A stretch of DNA of 64,000 bases. Source: Anaerotruncus sp. G3(2012). GTDB taxonomy: Bacteria; Bacillota; Clostridia; Oscillospirales; Ruminococcaceae. Position 1 is the stretch's first letter. Every line of letters begins with the position of its first letter. The position numbers and the translations under genes are program-made. The stretch is from positions 230,297-294,296 of the forward strand of contig NZ_KE159675.1 in NCBI RefSeq assembly GCF_000403395.2, written 5' to 3'. Of the stretch, positions 27,641-37,191 are shown piece after piece. The notes under the pieces are model-generated. The model saw nothing but the letters and a program-made list of their open reading frames with translations, was not told the DNA's origin and did no database searches.

Positions 27641-28651
27641 ATGACGATCCGAGAACAAACCGAACAGATGCAGGCGGAAAACCTCTCAAAATACGCCAGC
27701 CTTCCCCAAAATTCCCGCGGCCGGGAACGCCCGGTTGAGGACTGCCCAATCCGCACCGCCTATGCGCGCGACCGGGACCGGATTATCCATTGCAAGAGCT
27801 TCCGGAGGCTGATGCACAAAACACAGGTGTTCCTCTCGCCGGAAAGCGACCATTACCGCACCCGTCTGACCCATACGCTCGAGGTCAGCCAGATTGCCCG
27901 CACCATCGCATCTGCCCTGCGGCTCAACGAGGAGCTGACCGAGGCAATCGCGCTAGGGCATGACCTGGGGCATACCCCATTCGGGCACGCGGGGGAACGG
28001 GCACTCAAACATTGCTGTCCCTACGGCTTTTCTCATCCGGTGCAGAGCGTGCGGGTGGTGGAGAAGCTGGAAAATGGCGGCGCAGGCTTGAACCTCACCT
28101 TTGAGGTGCGCAACGGGATCGGCTGCCACTCGTATTCCAACCCATCCGCCGAGGGGGCTGCTCTGACACTCGAAGGCAGGGTGGTCTACTATGCGGACAA
28201 GATCGCCTACCTCAACCATGACCTGGAAGATGCGATGCGCGCCCAGGTGCTTTCGGAGGAAGAGATCCCCTGGACGATCAAATACGACTTGGGGCGCACC
28301 AAATCCCAGCGGATCACCGCTCTGATCGAGTCGATTGTCCAAAACAGCGGCGAAGACATCCGAATGGACCCCACCACAGGTGCGGCTTTCAAGCAGTTTC
28401 ACAAATTTATGTACGATGCGGTCTACACCAGTCCCGCCGCCAAAGGGGAAGAGGGAAAGGCACAGGCGGTTGTAGAACAGCTATATGCCTATTTTACGGC
28501 ACATCCTAAGGAGCTTCCGCAGGAATACCAGCAGATTCTGAAGGATTCGGACGAGGCGCGTGCGGCATGTGACTATATCTCGGGCATGTCCGACCGGTAT
28601 GCAGTCGCGATCTATGAACGGCTGTATGTGCCACAGCCCTGGAGCATCTGA
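27641..28651 (+). CDS. dgt: dGTP triphosphohydrolase-like HD protein
   Basis: 336 residues. The HD metal site is clear: RLTHTLEVSQIARTIA, then AIALGHDLGHTPFGHAGERAL and a later ADKIAYLNHDLEDA. The N-terminal NSRGRERPVEDCPIRTAYARDRDRIIHCKSFRRLMHKTQVF is the dGTPase substrate-entry region. It removes triphosphate from dNTPs or related nucleotides. AGGAAGGGTGG lies before the ATG. TATAAT occurs ~65 bases upstream without a clear -35. In several Firmicutes such a gene precedes dnaG-rpoD, as it does here across a repeat-filled gap. Confidence 0.93.
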   Translation: MTIREQTEQMQAENLSKYASLPQNSRGRERPVEDCPIRTAYARDRDRIIHCKSFRRLMHKTQVFLSPESDHYRTRLTHTLEVSQIARTIASALRLNEELTEAIALGHDLGHTPFGHAGERALKHCCPYGFSHPVQSVRVVEKLENGGAGLNLTFEVRNGIGCHSYSNPSAEGAALTLEGRVVYYADKIAYLNHDLEDAMRAQVLSEEEIPWTIKYDLGRTKSQRITALIESIVQNSGEDIRMDPTTGAAFKQFHKFMYDAVYTSPAAKGEEGKAQAVVEQLYAYFTAHPKELPQEYQQILKDSDEARAACDYISGMSDRYAVAIYERLYVPQPWSI

Positions 28652-29082
28652 GCGCCCCCCATAGGCCCCACCCCGGCAGGCAGGGAGCACTTTTCCATCT
28701 GATCTTGATCCAAAAGTTTCGTCCACCTTTTCAAAGGTGGCGGGGTCGAGGGGCAGTGAGACAGTGAAAGTTTGGTTCCAGCCCAAACTTTCAGGCGCGA
28801 GGCGCCTTCCTCGGGGCTTCTCGGGCCTTTGGTCCCGAAGCGCGGCATACGCCGCGACGCCCCTGCGGGCTGTCTTATGGGATAGGGGGCAGTGCCCCCT
28901 CCCCATAGGCCCCACCCCGGCAGGCAGGGAGCACTTTTCCATCTGATCTTGATTCAAAAGTTTCGTCCACCTTTTCAAAGGTGGCGGGGTCGAGGGGCAG
29001 AGCCCCCGGTCCACCGGAACGGTGCTTTTCCGGGTGAAGCGCTGTTCGAAGGGCAACCAACAGTTGAAAAGGAGGGCAGCCC
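28652..29082. repeat. Repeat-filled gap before dnaG
   Basis: Two 100-bp direct repeats (28657-28756 and 28901-29000, one mismatch) flank a 144-base spacer. Each runs CCCCATAGGCCCC..AGGCAGGGAGCACTTTTCC..AAAAGTTTCGTCCACCTTTTCAAAGGTGG and ends CGGGGTCGAGGGGCAG. The spacer holds a GC-rich module (28792-28876) that recurs on the other strand at 36897-36980. Open frames here are repeat shadows. Confidence 0.9.
28792..28876 (+). repeat. GC-rich repeat module, plus copy
   Basis: About 85 bases (CAGGCGCGAGGCGCCTTCC..GGCTTCTCGGGC..CCCCTGCGGGCTGTCTT) with roughly 88% identity by eye to the reverse strand of 36897-36980. It contains several nested palindromes (GGCGC..GCGCC, CCCGAAG/CTTCGGG-like). Confidence 0.8.
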
Positions 29083-30864
29083 TTGATTTCTGACCTGTTT
29101 TTGCAGGAGCTGAAAAACAACAGTGACATTGAACAAGTCGTCTCCTCTTATGTCAGACTTCGCCGGCGGGGGCGGATTTCCACCGGGCTCTGCCCGTTCC
29201 ATTCCGAGAAATCCCCCTCGTTTACCGTCTATCCGGACAACCAGAGCTTTTTCTGTTTTGGCTGCGGCGCGGGAGGGGACATTATCACTTTCATCCGCCG
29301 GATCGAAAACCTTGAATATGTGGAGGCGGTCAAGTTTCTGGCGGAGCGGGCCGGGATGGCAATGCCCGAGGATGTCGGGGATGACCGGGCCGCCCGGCTG
29401 AAGGTTCGTGTCTTTGAGTTGAACCGCACACTCGCCCGTTATTATCACGACCTTCTGAAACAGCCATCCGGCAGGACGGGTCTGGACTATCTGCATGCGC
29501 GGGGGCTCTCCAACCAGACGATCATCCGGTTTGGACTGGGGTTCGCGCCCAACGGCTGGGACCTGACTGCCCGGTATCTGCGCGGCAAGGGGTTCACCGA
29601 TGAGGAGATGGTCACAGCTGCGGTTGCCGCCCGGAACAGCCGGGGCGGGCTTTATGACCAGTTCCGAAACCGGGTGGTATTCCCGATCATCGACCTGCGC
29701 GGCAATGTGATCGGGTTTGGCGGACGGGTCATGGGGTCGGACAGCGGGCCGAAATACCTCAACTCGGGAGATACGCCGGTATTCAAAAAAAGCCGCAATT
29801 TGTTTGCGCTCAACTTCGCCAAGGCATCCAAGCGCAAGGGGCTTCTGCTCTGCGAGGGTTATATGGATGTGATTGCTGTGCATCAGGCGGGGTTTGACAA
29901 CGCGGTTGCAACCCTTGGGACCGCTCTGACCGGCGAACAGGCGCGGCTGATCGCCCAATATACCGATCAGGTGACGATCGCCTATGATTCGGATGGTGCC
30001 GGGCAGACCGCGACCAGACGTGCGGTCGGGCTGCTCGCGGAAACCGGGGTCAAAATCCGGGTGCTGACGATGAGCGGCGCCAAGGACCCGGACGAGTATA
30101 TCAAAACATTTGGGGCCGAGCGGTTCAGCCTGCTGATCGAAAACGCTTCCAATGCGACCGAATTCGAGATTGCCAAGCTGCGGCAGAGATACCCGGTTGA
30201 GACAGCGGATGGCAAGGTCAGCTTTCTGCGGGAATTTGTCAAGCTGATGACCGGGGTTTCCAACCCGATCGAGCGGGATGTCTACATCGCAAAGACAGCA
30301 TCCGAGCTTGAGGTCGATAAAACCGCGATTACCACCCAGCTAAACTACGAGCTGAAACGCGCCGCCCGTAAGGGGAAACGGCGGGAGGCTTCCGAACTGA
30401 AGGTCTACAGCGAGGCCCGCGGGCCAACATACGGGGCGGTGGACCTCCAGCGGTCGCGCAACATCAAGTATGCGCTGGCCGAGGACAAGCTGCTCGCGAT
30501 CCTGATGAAAAATCCTGACTATTACCGGCATATTGCCGGGCAAATACAGATCGGGGATTTTGTAACCGACCGCAACCGGGAGCTGGCACAGGTGCTTTTC
30601 GACCGGCTGGAAAACGGGCAGTCGGTTGAACTGACCATGCTTTCTGCGGTGCTCTCGATCGACCAGATGGGGATTGCCGCAGAACTGCTGAATTCGATTT
30701 CGGGCATGGCGTTTGACCCCGCGGATGCGGACGCGTACATCGAGACCATATTAAGCTACCGGGAACAGAAATCGCAGGACGAGGTCGCTGCCATGTCGGA
30801 TGACGACCTGATGGCATACATCACCTCGCTTGCATCCAAAAAAAACAGGGGGACAAAAAACTGA
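29083..30864 (+). CDS. dnaG: DNA primase DnaG
   Basis: 593 residues from a TTG with AAAGGAGGG 7 bases upstream. N-terminal zinc ribbon with C37, H40, C58 and C61 ([24 protein letters not shown]); catalytic core [11 protein letters not shown] and [18 protein letters not shown] segment [18 protein letters not shown] and [15 protein letters not shown]-terminal helical domain that contacts the DnaB helicase. It makes RNA primers at the replication fork. Its stop overlaps the rpoD start by one base, the classical macromolecular-synthesis operon arrangement. Confidence 0.97.
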   Translation: MISDLFLQELKNNSDIEQVVSSYVRLRRRGRISTGLCPFHSEKSPSFTVYPDNQSFFCFGCGAGGDIITFIRRIENLEYVEAVKFLAERAGMAMPEDVGDDRAARLKVRVFELNRTLARYYHDLLKQPSGRTGLDYLHARGLSNQTIIRFGLGFAPNGWDLTARYLRGKGFTDEEMVTAAVAARNSRGGLYDQFRNRVVFPIIDLRGNVIGFGGRVMGSDSGPKYLNSGDTPVFKKSRNLFALNFAKASKRKGLLLCEGYMDVIAVHQAGFDNAVATLGTALTGEQARLIAQYTDQVTIAYDSDGAGQTATRRAVGLLAETGVKIRVLTMSGAKDPDEYIKTFGAERFSLLIENASNATEFEIAKLRQRYPVETADGKVSFLREFVKLMTGVSNPIERDVYIAKTASELEVDKTAITTQLNYELKRAARKGKRREASELKVYSEARGPTYGAVDLQRSRNIKYALAEDKLLAILMKNPDYYRHIAGQIQIGDFVTDRNRELAQVLFDRLENGQSVELTMLSAVLSIDQMGIAAELLNSISGMAFDPADADAYIETILSYREQKSQDEVAAMSDDDLMAYITSLASKKNRGTKN

Positions 30865-31949
30865 TGGGAGCACAGGAAAAGAAAGCATTACTCAAAGAGC
30901 TGATCGAAACCGGAAAGGCCAAGGGCAAGCTGACCACCAAGGAACTGAGCGACGCGCTCGAGGAGCTGGACTACGATGTTGAGCAGGTGGATAAGCTCTA
31001 TGATATGTTCGAGCAGAACAACATCGAGATCGTGGAGGATATGATCACGCCGGTGGAAGAGGACTTCAAAAACATCGGCAAGGACACCGATCTGGACGTG
31101 GCGCTCGCCGCCGAAGGCATCAATATCGATGACCCGGTCAAGGTCTATCTGAAGGAGATCGGTCGGGTGCCACTGCTCTCTGCCGATGAGGAGATCAACC
31201 TCGCGGTCCGGATGGCAGAAGGGGATATCGAAGCCCGCAAACGCCTTTCGGAAGCCAACCTGCGTCTGGTGGTCAGTATTGCAAAACGGTATGTCGGCCG
31301 CGGGATGCAGTTCCTCGACCTGATTCAGGAGGGCAATCTGGGCCTGATTAAGGCGGTCGAGAAGTTTGACCACACCAAGGGCTTCAAATTTTCCACCTAT
31401 GCGACCTGGTGGATCCGGCAGGCGATCACCCGCGCAATCGCGGACCAGGCGCGCACCATCCGTATCCCGGTGCATATGGTAGAGACGATCAACAAGGTCA
31501 AGAAGGTCAGTTCACAGCTCCTGCACAAAAACGGGCACGAGCCGTCCGCTGAGGAGATCGCTGCCGAACTGGATATGCCCGCTGACAAGGTGCGGGAGAT
31601 CATGCGGGTGGCACAGGAGCCGGTCTCGCTCGAAACACCGATCGGTGAAGAGGAGGACAGCCATCTCGGAGATTTCATTGAGGATGTGGAAGCCCCCGCT
31701 CCTGCGGAGGCGGCTTCCCACACCCTTTTGAAGGAGCAGCTTTCCGAGGTGCTCCAGACCCTCACCCCGCGTGAGGAAAAGGTGCTCCGCCTGCGGTTTG
31801 GGCTGGAAGACGGGCGCAGCCGCACCCTGGAAGAGGTGGGCAAGGAGTTCAATGTTACCCGCGAACGTATCCGGCAGATCGAAGCGAAGGCGTTGCGCAA
31901 GCTGCGCCATCCCTCGCGGAGCAAACGCCTCAAGGACTTTCTGGACTGA
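30864..31949 (+). CDS. rpoD: Primary RNA polymerase sigma factor RpoD (SigA)
   Basis: 361 residues. Region 1.1-like helical N-terminus, then 1.2 ([26 protein letters not shown]), region 2 with [37 protein letters not shown] and the -10-binding [22 protein letters not shown], region 3, and region 4 with the -35-binding helix [32 protein letters not shown]. The ATG overlaps the dnaG stop (CTGATGG). Confidence 0.97.
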   Translation: MGAQEKKALLKELIETGKAKGKLTTKELSDALEELDYDVEQVDKLYDMFEQNNIEIVEDMITPVEEDFKNIGKDTDLDVALAAEGINIDDPVKVYLKEIGRVPLLSADEEINLAVRMAEGDIEARKRLSEANLRLVVSIAKRYVGRGMQFLDLIQEGNLGLIKAVEKFDHTKGFKFSTYATWWIRQAITRAIADQARTIRIPVHMVETINKVKKVSSQLLHKNGHEPSAEEIAAELDMPADKVREIMRVAQEPVSLETPIGEEEDSHLGDFIEDVEAPAPAEAASHTLLKEQLSEVLQTLTPREEKVLRLRFGLEDGRSRTLEEVGKEFNVTRERIRQIEAKALRKLRHPSRSKRLKDFLD

Positions 31950-31996
31950 GAGGCTTTGTTCCTTGTGCGCTACATAGCATTGTTCATAATTTCTAG

Positions 31997-32025
31997 TGGA
32001 CTTTTTCGGTAAACTGCGCTATAAT
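31997..32025 (+). promoter_or_regulatory. Promoter of the PrsA/SurA-like lipoprotein gene
   Basis: TGGACT (31997-32002), 17-base spacer, TATAAT (32020-32025). The transcript would have a leader of ~170 bases containing the hairpin at 32105-32140. Confidence 0.72.
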
Positions 32026-32104
32026 GATGCGCAGAAGCCAAAAGGCAAAGCGGCGGTTCACACTGCGGAGCCTTGCCGGCGATTCGATGAAAAACCACTC
32101 TCGC

Positions 32105-32140
32105 GGAAGCCTGCTGCGGCGGTGCCGCAGGCTTCCTTTT
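32105..32140 (+). terminator. Hairpin with T-run in a leader
   Basis: GGAAGCC..TGCGGC pairs with GCCGCA GGCTTCC (13 bp with a 3-base bulge), followed by TTTT. It lies between the promoter at 32025 and the gene at 32204, so it could end dnaG-rpoD read-through or act as an attenuator. Confidence 0.65.
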
Positions 32141-32203
32141 GCAGTTGCCGGTTCGCAACACAAAACCGCACCGCAAAAACCCCATTAGGAGGAACGGAAA
32201 AGG

Positions 32204-33241
32204 ATGAACTATTTGAAAAAAACCGCTGCGTCGGCGATGGCATTGCTGCTGGCGGGCAGCCTGGGTGCATGCAGCATCGGCGGCGACACCAACTGGGTCG
32301 CGAAATTTGGCGATCAGACGGTCCCGGCTGGCGTCTACCTGATCCAGATGGTCGAGGGTTACTATGGCCTGCTGGATGAATCGGGGGTCGAGGATGATGC
32401 ACTGCTGAAAACACAGTTCGACGGGCAGTCCGGATCGCAGAAGGTCTCGGACAACGCGCGGGCCGCGCTCAATGCATACATCGCGGTGGAAGAAAAGTTC
32501 GACGAGCTTGGCCTGACGCCGGAACCGCTTGCGTTTGAGGCGATCCCCCAGAACGCGGAGATGTACTGGCAGTATGTTGGGCAGGTCTATGAGCGCAACG
32601 GTGTTTCGATCGACTCGTATACCAAAACCCTCGAGAATACCACCAAAAAATCGCAGGTGTTCAACGCGATCTATGGGGAGGGCGGCAGCCAGGAGGTCCC
32701 TGAAAGCGAAATCCGCGCCAAATTTGAGACCGACTACGCCAAGATCATCGTGATCCCGCTGAGTTTCAGCGGTTCCGAGGACGAGGAAACCAAGAAAGAG
32801 GCCGACCAGAATACCCGTGATACGATCAACGGCTATAAGCAGCGCGCTGACGCAGGGGAGGATATGGAAGACCTGGTTTACGAAGCGCGCAAACAGGCGA
32901 CCGGTGACGAAGACCTGGAAAAACCGGAGGCGGGCAGTTCGTACACCTTTGTGAACCGCAACAATTCCCAGTACGGCCAGCCGGTGACCGATGCGATTTT
33001 TGCCGCGGCAAACGGTGTGCCGACCGTATTTGAGGATGAAAACAGCATCTTCCTGTTCACCCGTTATGACATCACCGAAAATGAAAATGATTTCACCTCC
33101 CGCAAAGCGAGCATCCTCGCGGAGATGAAAGCCGAGGAGTTTGATGCGCTGATCGCCGAGTGGGCCATCGCACTTTCGGATGTCACCTATAACGAAGCAG
33201 CGTTCAAGCGTTATTCCGCAGAAAAGCTGAAGCTCTCTTAA
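32204..33241 (+). CDS. PrsA/SurA-like foldase lipoprotein
   Basis: 345 residues. Signal peptide with lipobox SLGAC (C23). The N-terminal domain (WVAKFGDQTVPAGVYLIQMVEGYYGL) and helical middle resemble SurA_N/PrsA chaperones; VPESEIRAKFETDYAKIIVIPLSF..DTINGYKQRADAGEDMEDLVYEAR is what remains of a parvulin-like segment, but the characteristic catalytic His/Cys residues are not clear. A surface chaperone is plausible, isomerase activity doubtful. AGGAGGAACGGAAAAGG precedes the ATG. It lies ~250 bases after rpoD with its own promoter. Confidence 0.75.
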   Translation: MNYLKKTAASAMALLLAGSLGACSIGGDTNWVAKFGDQTVPAGVYLIQMVEGYYGLLDESGVEDDALLKTQFDGQSGSQKVSDNARAALNAYIAVEEKFDELGLTPEPLAFEAIPQNAEMYWQYVGQVYERNGVSIDSYTKTLENTTKKSQVFNAIYGEGGSQEVPESEIRAKFETDYAKIIVIPLSFSGSEDEETKKEADQNTRDTINGYKQRADAGEDMEDLVYEARKQATGDEDLEKPEAGSSYTFVNRNNSQYGQPVTDAIFAAANGVPTVFEDENSIFLFTRYDITENENDFTSRKASILAEMKAEEFDALIAEWAIALSDVTYNEAAFKRYSAEKLKLS

Positions 33242-33256
33242 AGCCTGTTCAGCATT

Positions 33257-33292
33257 AAAAGTTTTACTCAATTTTTTTCCCAAAAATTGCGG
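33257..33292 (-). repeat. Mosaic intergenic repeat, AT-stem copy (R3)
   Basis: Reverse-strand counterpart of positions 33-65 and 36665-36698: AAAGTTTTACTCAATTTTTT, then CCC in the loop and AAAAATTGCGG. The stem is kept while the loop differs by a few bases. Confidence 0.7.
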
Positions 33293-33585
33293 TTTCCAAA
33301 GGCAGAGCCTTTGGCCGCGCTCCGCAGGGCGCGGAACGCTTTAGGAGCGACCCGGCAGAGGCTGGGCCGCTCTTTCCTTTCCCCGGCTCTGGTCCATTCG
33401 GAGCTGCGCCGGCTGCGTATATGGCATATAAGAAAAAGAATATATATGTCAGTATCTGTTTTCATTGCTTGTGCAATCTCTTTTCAACATTAAACTTTAT
33501 GTTAGTGGTATTGGGATAAGCTCCTGTTGGACAGAGGGCTTTTTTGTAAGTAAAAGCCCTCTAAAATAGCTCTCAGAGAAACGTC

Positions 33586-33612
33586 AAAGCCCCGGCTTTT
33601 GCCGGGGCTTTT
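33586..33612. terminator. Bidirectional terminator
   Basis: AAAGCCCCGGC and GCCGGGGCTTTT pair around TTTT, with a T-run outside the stem on both strands. It separates the convergent lipoprotein and homocysteine methyltransferase genes. Confidence 0.88.
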
Positions 33613-33653
33613 CCATCATTCCTATTTTGAAATCGGACAAACTGCCGGGAATA

Positions 33654-34871
33654 TCAGAGCACAGTTGCACCATAGCGCGCAGCCACCAATTCCAGCTCTT
33701 CCTTTTCGAGCGCGCAGGAGGTTGAAACAACCAAAGCCTTTCCGTGGTAGTGCAGGAGCGCATTTTCGAGCGCCTCGAGCGACTCGGACTCAAACGCTAC
33801 CGGCATATCCACCATATGGGCGTTGAGCGAAAACTGGTAGCCATCATCCGGGGTATCCAGCCGGATGAGCACCGCGTCGCAGCTTTCATGCGAGACTTCG
33901 AGCAGTGCATCCGCCATATCCATCTCGCAGGTGATCGGCTCGGAGTATTCGAGACCGTTATCGAGATAGTATACGTCGCGCGCTGCCGCCAGGATTTCAT
34001 AATCAACCGGCTTGATCCTGACTTTCTCTACATCGAAATTATCGACCATATGCCGCAAGGCAGCGATGTACTCGGGGTCGGTGCCGCAGCAGCCGCCGAT
34101 GATCGACACACCGCGCCGCATGAGCCGCGCACAGCGGTCGCTGAACTGGATCGGGGTGAGCGGCGGGTTTCCCGAATTGGGCTTGGCGATCAGCGGGACT
34201 TTGGCATAGGGTGCGATCCGCTCGAAAAGCGAAACCATATCGTCCGGGCCTTCCGAACAGTTCAGCCCAAAGGCCGAGATTCCCATGTCCTGAAGAATCA
34301 GCATCGAGGCGAGGATGTCGTCCCCCCACATGGTGCGCCCCTCTCCGTTGGCCGTCATGCTCAGAAAGATCGGCAGACCGGTTTTACGGGCAGAGATCAC
34401 CGCGGCCCGGCATTCGGACAGTGAGCTCATCGTCTCAATTACCAGCAGGTCCACTCCGGCCTCTGAGAGCGCCTGCGCCTGTTCATCATAGATTTCGAGC
34501 AGACGGGCAAAGGGGACCTCCCCGAACGGCTCGCACATCAACCCGGTGGTGGACATATCCCCAGCAAGCTTGGCCGAAGCCCGCCCGTCGAGCGCCTCCC
34601 GCGCGATTCCGACGATCTTCCGGTTGAGGGCGGACACCTGCCCCTCCAGGCCGTAAGCCGCGAGGCTGCCGGCATTGGCGAGAAATGTTGGGGCATAAAC
34701 GATGTCACTGCCCGCGTCGGCGTAGCCGCAAACCACCTGGCGGATCACTTCCGGGTGCTCGCTCGCCCACTGTTCTACACAGACGCCGCTGGGCATTCCT
34801 GCTTTCATATACTGGGTGCCGGTTGCCCCATCAAGCAGCAGGGGCAGGCACAATCGGCCGTTTTCGTTCAT
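33654..34871 (-). CDS. Homocysteine S-methyltransferase family protein with short C-terminal extension
   Basis: 405 residues. The first ~290 form a homocysteine-binding barrel: LLLDGATGTQYMKAGMP, APTFLANAGSLAAYGL, and the zinc Cys in FGLNCSEGP and IIGGCCGTDPEYIAALR. The remaining ~110 residues (to LENALLHYHGKALVVSTSCALEKEELELVAARYGATVL) resemble the start of the pterin-binding region of MetH but stop there; no cobalamin domain is present. It may be one module of a split methionine synthase or an independent methyltransferase. The ATG at 34871 begins the conserved part. It lies 36 bases after argS on the same strand. Confidence 0.85.
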   Translation of the reverse strand: MNENGRLCLPLLLDGATGTQYMKAGMPSGVCVEQWASEHPEVIRQVVCGYADAGSDIVYAPTFLANAGSLAAYGLEGQVSALNRKIVGIAREALDGRASAKLAGDMSTTGLMCEPFGEVPFARLLEIYDEQAQALSEAGVDLLVIETMSSLSECRAAVISARKTGLPIFLSMTANGEGRTMWGDDILASMLILQDMGISAFGLNCSEGPDDMVSLFERIAPYAKVPLIAKPNSGNPPLTPIQFSDRCARLMRRGVSIIGGCCGTDPEYIAALRHMVDNFDVEKVRIKPVDYEILAAARDVYYLDNGLEYSEPITCEMDMADALLEVSHESCDAVLIRLDTPDDGYQFSLNAHMVDMPVAFESESLEALENALLHYHGKALVVSTSCALEKEELELVAARYGATVL

Positions 34872-34907
34872 AACAGTTTTCCTGTTCCTTTCTTTTATTT
34901 GCAACCG

Positions 34908-36605
34908 TCACATGGATTCCGGGACGGTTATTTTCAGGATGGTCAGCACGTTGCGCAGCACAGTCCGCACCGCCAGGCAGAGGTTCAGCCGGGCCTGCAT
35001 CAGCGGTTCTGCTTCGCCCCGGATCCGGCACTTGTCATAGAATTTGTGGAAGAGGGTGGCGGCTTCGATCGCATATTTTGTGAGTTTGGCAGGGTCATAG
35101 CTGCGCGCTGTCTCGACGATCTCCTGTGGGAACCGTGCCAGGCAGCGGATCAGTTCGGTTTCAAACGGGCCGTCCATTGCATCCAGCTCGTCAGCGGTAC
35201 ACGCGCGCGGCGATACCCCTTCCTCCGCCAGTTTGCGCAGGATCGAACAGATCCGGGCGTGGGCATACTGCACATAATAGACCGGATTCTGGGCCGACTG
35301 CTCGATCGCGAGATCGAGGTCAAAATCGAAAGTTGAGTTCGGCTCACGCATGTTGAAATAGAACCGCGCCGCATCCACCGGGACCTCCTCGATCAGATCG
35401 GTGAGCGAAACCGCTTTTCCGGTGCGTTTGGACATCTTATACGGCTTTCCATCCTTCATCAGCCGGACAAGCTGCATCAATACGATGTCGAGTTTGGAGC
35501 CGTCCAGGCCGATCGCATCCATCGCACCTTTGAGACGCGCCACATGTCCATGGTGGTCCGCGCCCCAGACGTTGATGACCCGGTCGAACCCGCGCACCGC
35601 AAACTTATTGTAGTGGTAGGCGATGTCCGCTGCAAAATAGGTCGGGAAGCCGTTCGCCCGGACAAGCACTTCGTCCTTCTCTCCGCCGTTTTCGGTTGCT
35701 TTGTACCAGAGCGCACCTTCTTTTTCGTAGGTCATTCCCCGGTCGGAGAGCCGCTGGATCGCCTGGTCGATCGCGCCATTGTGCAGGGTGCTTTCAAGGA
35801 ACCACACATCGTAAGCAATCCGGTAGGATTCCAGGTCCTGCCGCAGTTTTTCGATATTCTTGGGGAGCGCGTAGCCGATCAGCTCCCGCCTGCGGTCCGG
35901 GCCGTCCGCCTGCACCAGCCGGTTTCCGTGGAGGTCAGCGAACTCCTGCGCGCGGGCTTTGATATCGTCCCCGTGGTAACCGTCCTCGGGAAATTCCACT
36001 GCATCCTCTCCCTGGTAAATCTGAAGATAACGCGCCTCGAGCGACCTGCCGAATTTTTCAATCTGGTTGCCCGCGTCGTTCACATAGAATTCGCGGGTCA
36101 CCTCGTAGCCCGCCCAGTCGAGCGCGGCAGCAAGGCAGTCGCCGATAGCGCCGCCGCGGGCATTGCCCATATGCATCGGGCCGGTGGGATTGGCCGAGAC
36201 AAACTCGACCTGGACTTTTTCCCCGTTGCCGAAACTGGTACGGCCGTAGGCGTCTCCCTGCGCGAGCACCGAATGCACCGCCTCAGAGAACCAGCCCCGG
36301 CCGAGGAAGAAGTTGATAAAGCCGGGGCCCGCGATCTCGACCCGCTCGATCCCAGAGCCTTCGAGCACAAGGTTCTGGCAGATCGCCTCCGCAACCTTGC
36401 GGGGTGCACATCGGAAGGTGCGGGCGCAGACCATGGCGGCATTGGTGGCAAAATCCCCGTGGGAGGTGTCCGCAGGGATCTCTACGACAAATGCGGGCAG
36501 CTCCGCACAGGCGGAAAGCGTACCGGAAGCTGCCGCAGCATCCAGTGCGGCGCGTACCAGCGCGGTGATTGATTGTTTGATGTCGGATACCGGGTTGCTC
36601 ATCAT
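34908..36605 (-). CDS. argS: Arginyl-tRNA synthetase
   Basis: 565 residues. N-terminal additional domain with ADTSHGDFATNAAM; the HIGH signature appears as ANPTGPMHMGNARGGAIGD; KMSKRTGKAVSLTDLIEEV is the KMSKS loop; the C-terminal DALR anticodon domain has QYAHARICSILRKL and ends in LAVRTVLRNVLTILKITVPESM. Two adjacent ATG codons are possible starts with TAGGATG before them. It belongs to a leftward group ddl-murI-DUF1934-argS-methyltransferase, but a 586-base repeat region separates it from DUF1934. Confidence 0.97.
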   Translation of the reverse strand: MMSNPVSDIKQSITALVRAALDAAAASGTLSACAELPAFVVEIPADTSHGDFATNAAMVCARTFRCAPRKVAEAICQNLVLEGSGIERVEIAGPGFINFFLGRGWFSEAVHSVLAQGDAYGRTSFGNGEKVQVEFVSANPTGPMHMGNARGGAIGDCLAAALDWAGYEVTREFYVNDAGNQIEKFGRSLEARYLQIYQGEDAVEFPEDGYHGDDIKARAQEFADLHGNRLVQADGPDRRRELIGYALPKNIEKLRQDLESYRIAYDVWFLESTLHNGAIDQAIQRLSDRGMTYEKEGALWYKATENGGEKDEVLVRANGFPTYFAADIAYHYNKFAVRGFDRVINVWGADHHGHVARLKGAMDAIGLDGSKLDIVLMQLVRLMKDGKPYKMSKRTGKAVSLTDLIEEVPVDAARFYFNMREPNSTFDFDLDLAIEQSAQNPVYYVQYAHARICSILRKLAEEGVSPRACTADELDAMDGPFETELIRCLARFPQEIVETARSYDPAKLTKYAIEAATLFHKFYDKCRIRGEAEPLMQARLNLCLAVRTVLRNVLTILKITVPESM

Positions 36606-36650
36606 CTTTTACACATCCTAATTATTAAATTGCCAGCGGGCAGCGGGGGC

Positions 36651-36700
36651 TCTGCCCCTCGACCCCGCAATTTTTTGAAAAAAATTGAGTAAAACTTTAG
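36651..36700 (+). repeat. Mosaic intergenic repeat, AT-stem copy (R2)
   Basis: TCTGCCCCTCGACCCCGC, stem CAATTTTTT/AAAAAATTG with a small loop, GAGTAAAACTTTAG. Same as 23-70 over the stem and flanks. Confidence 0.85.
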
Positions 36701-36896
36701 GTTGAGAAAAAAGGAGGCCGCTCTTAGCTTGCTGGGGAGGGGCACACGGGGAGGGGCCGCTGACCCCTCGCCCGTGAGGCGCATCCTGCCCGAGCGTCGC
36801 GCCGCAGGCGCGCTTCGGGCCGAAGGCCCGAGAAGCGAAGGGCGTTGTTTTGGTCGGGAGGCCAAAACAACATGCGCCCGGTGACCCCTAGCCCGC

Positions 36897-36980
36897 AAGA
36901 CAGCCCGCAGGGGCATCGCGGCGGATGCTGCGCTTCGGGCTGAAAGCCCGAGAAGCCTCGAGGAAGGCGCTTTGCGCCTG
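36897..36980 (-). repeat. GC-rich repeat module, minus copy
   Basis: Reverse complement aligns with 28792-28876 (shared AAGACAGCCCGCAGGGGC, GAGAAGCC, GAGGAAGGCGC). Just beyond it, GGAACCAAAC..GCTGTC..CACTGCC matches the reverse of 28750-28790, so the module order is also shared. Confidence 0.8.
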
Positions 36981-37191
36981 TCAGTTGGGTCTGGAACCAA
37001 ACCGACGCTGTCCCACTGCCGCCGCACTACGAGCCGCAGCGAGTGTTTCGGAGCGCAACCGTTGCGAAGAAACGGCTCTTAGCGCCAAGATCGGCGTGCG
37101 GCCAACCGGCACAAAGCGCCGGCTCTTAGACCGGAGCAAAGAATCGAGTAAAACCTTGGATAAAAGCAAACTTGAGAAGGAAGCCCAGGGA

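Larger units (their letters stand above)
33242..33653. other. Gap between convergent genes, with repeat and hairpins
   Basis: Holds an inverted copy of the mosaic repeat (33257-33292), a GC-rich stretch with GGCAGAGCCTTTGGCC-type palindromes, an AT-rich island (33415-33520), a hairpin AGAGGGCTTTT/AAAAGCCCTCT (33533-33562) and a terminator (33586-33612). No gene is supported. Confidence 0.65.
36606..37191. repeat. Repeat-filled gap upstream of argS
   Basis: Opens with the AT-stem repeat copy R2 (36651-36700), continues with GC-rich sequence in which the motif GCGCTTCGGGC..GCCCGAGAAGC occurs twice (about 36805-36840 and 36930-36955), and includes the minus copy of the module seen at 28792-28876. 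A palindrome GTTGTTTTGG..CCAAAACAAC lies at 36843-36870. Open frames on both strands here are low-complexity shadows. Confidence 0.85.

Noticed and set aside
28657-29000. Two direct repeats considered as a minimal CRISPR array or as insertion-sequence ends
   Set aside because: Repeats are 100 bases long with one 144-base spacer made of another repeat module, and there are no cas genes or transposase.
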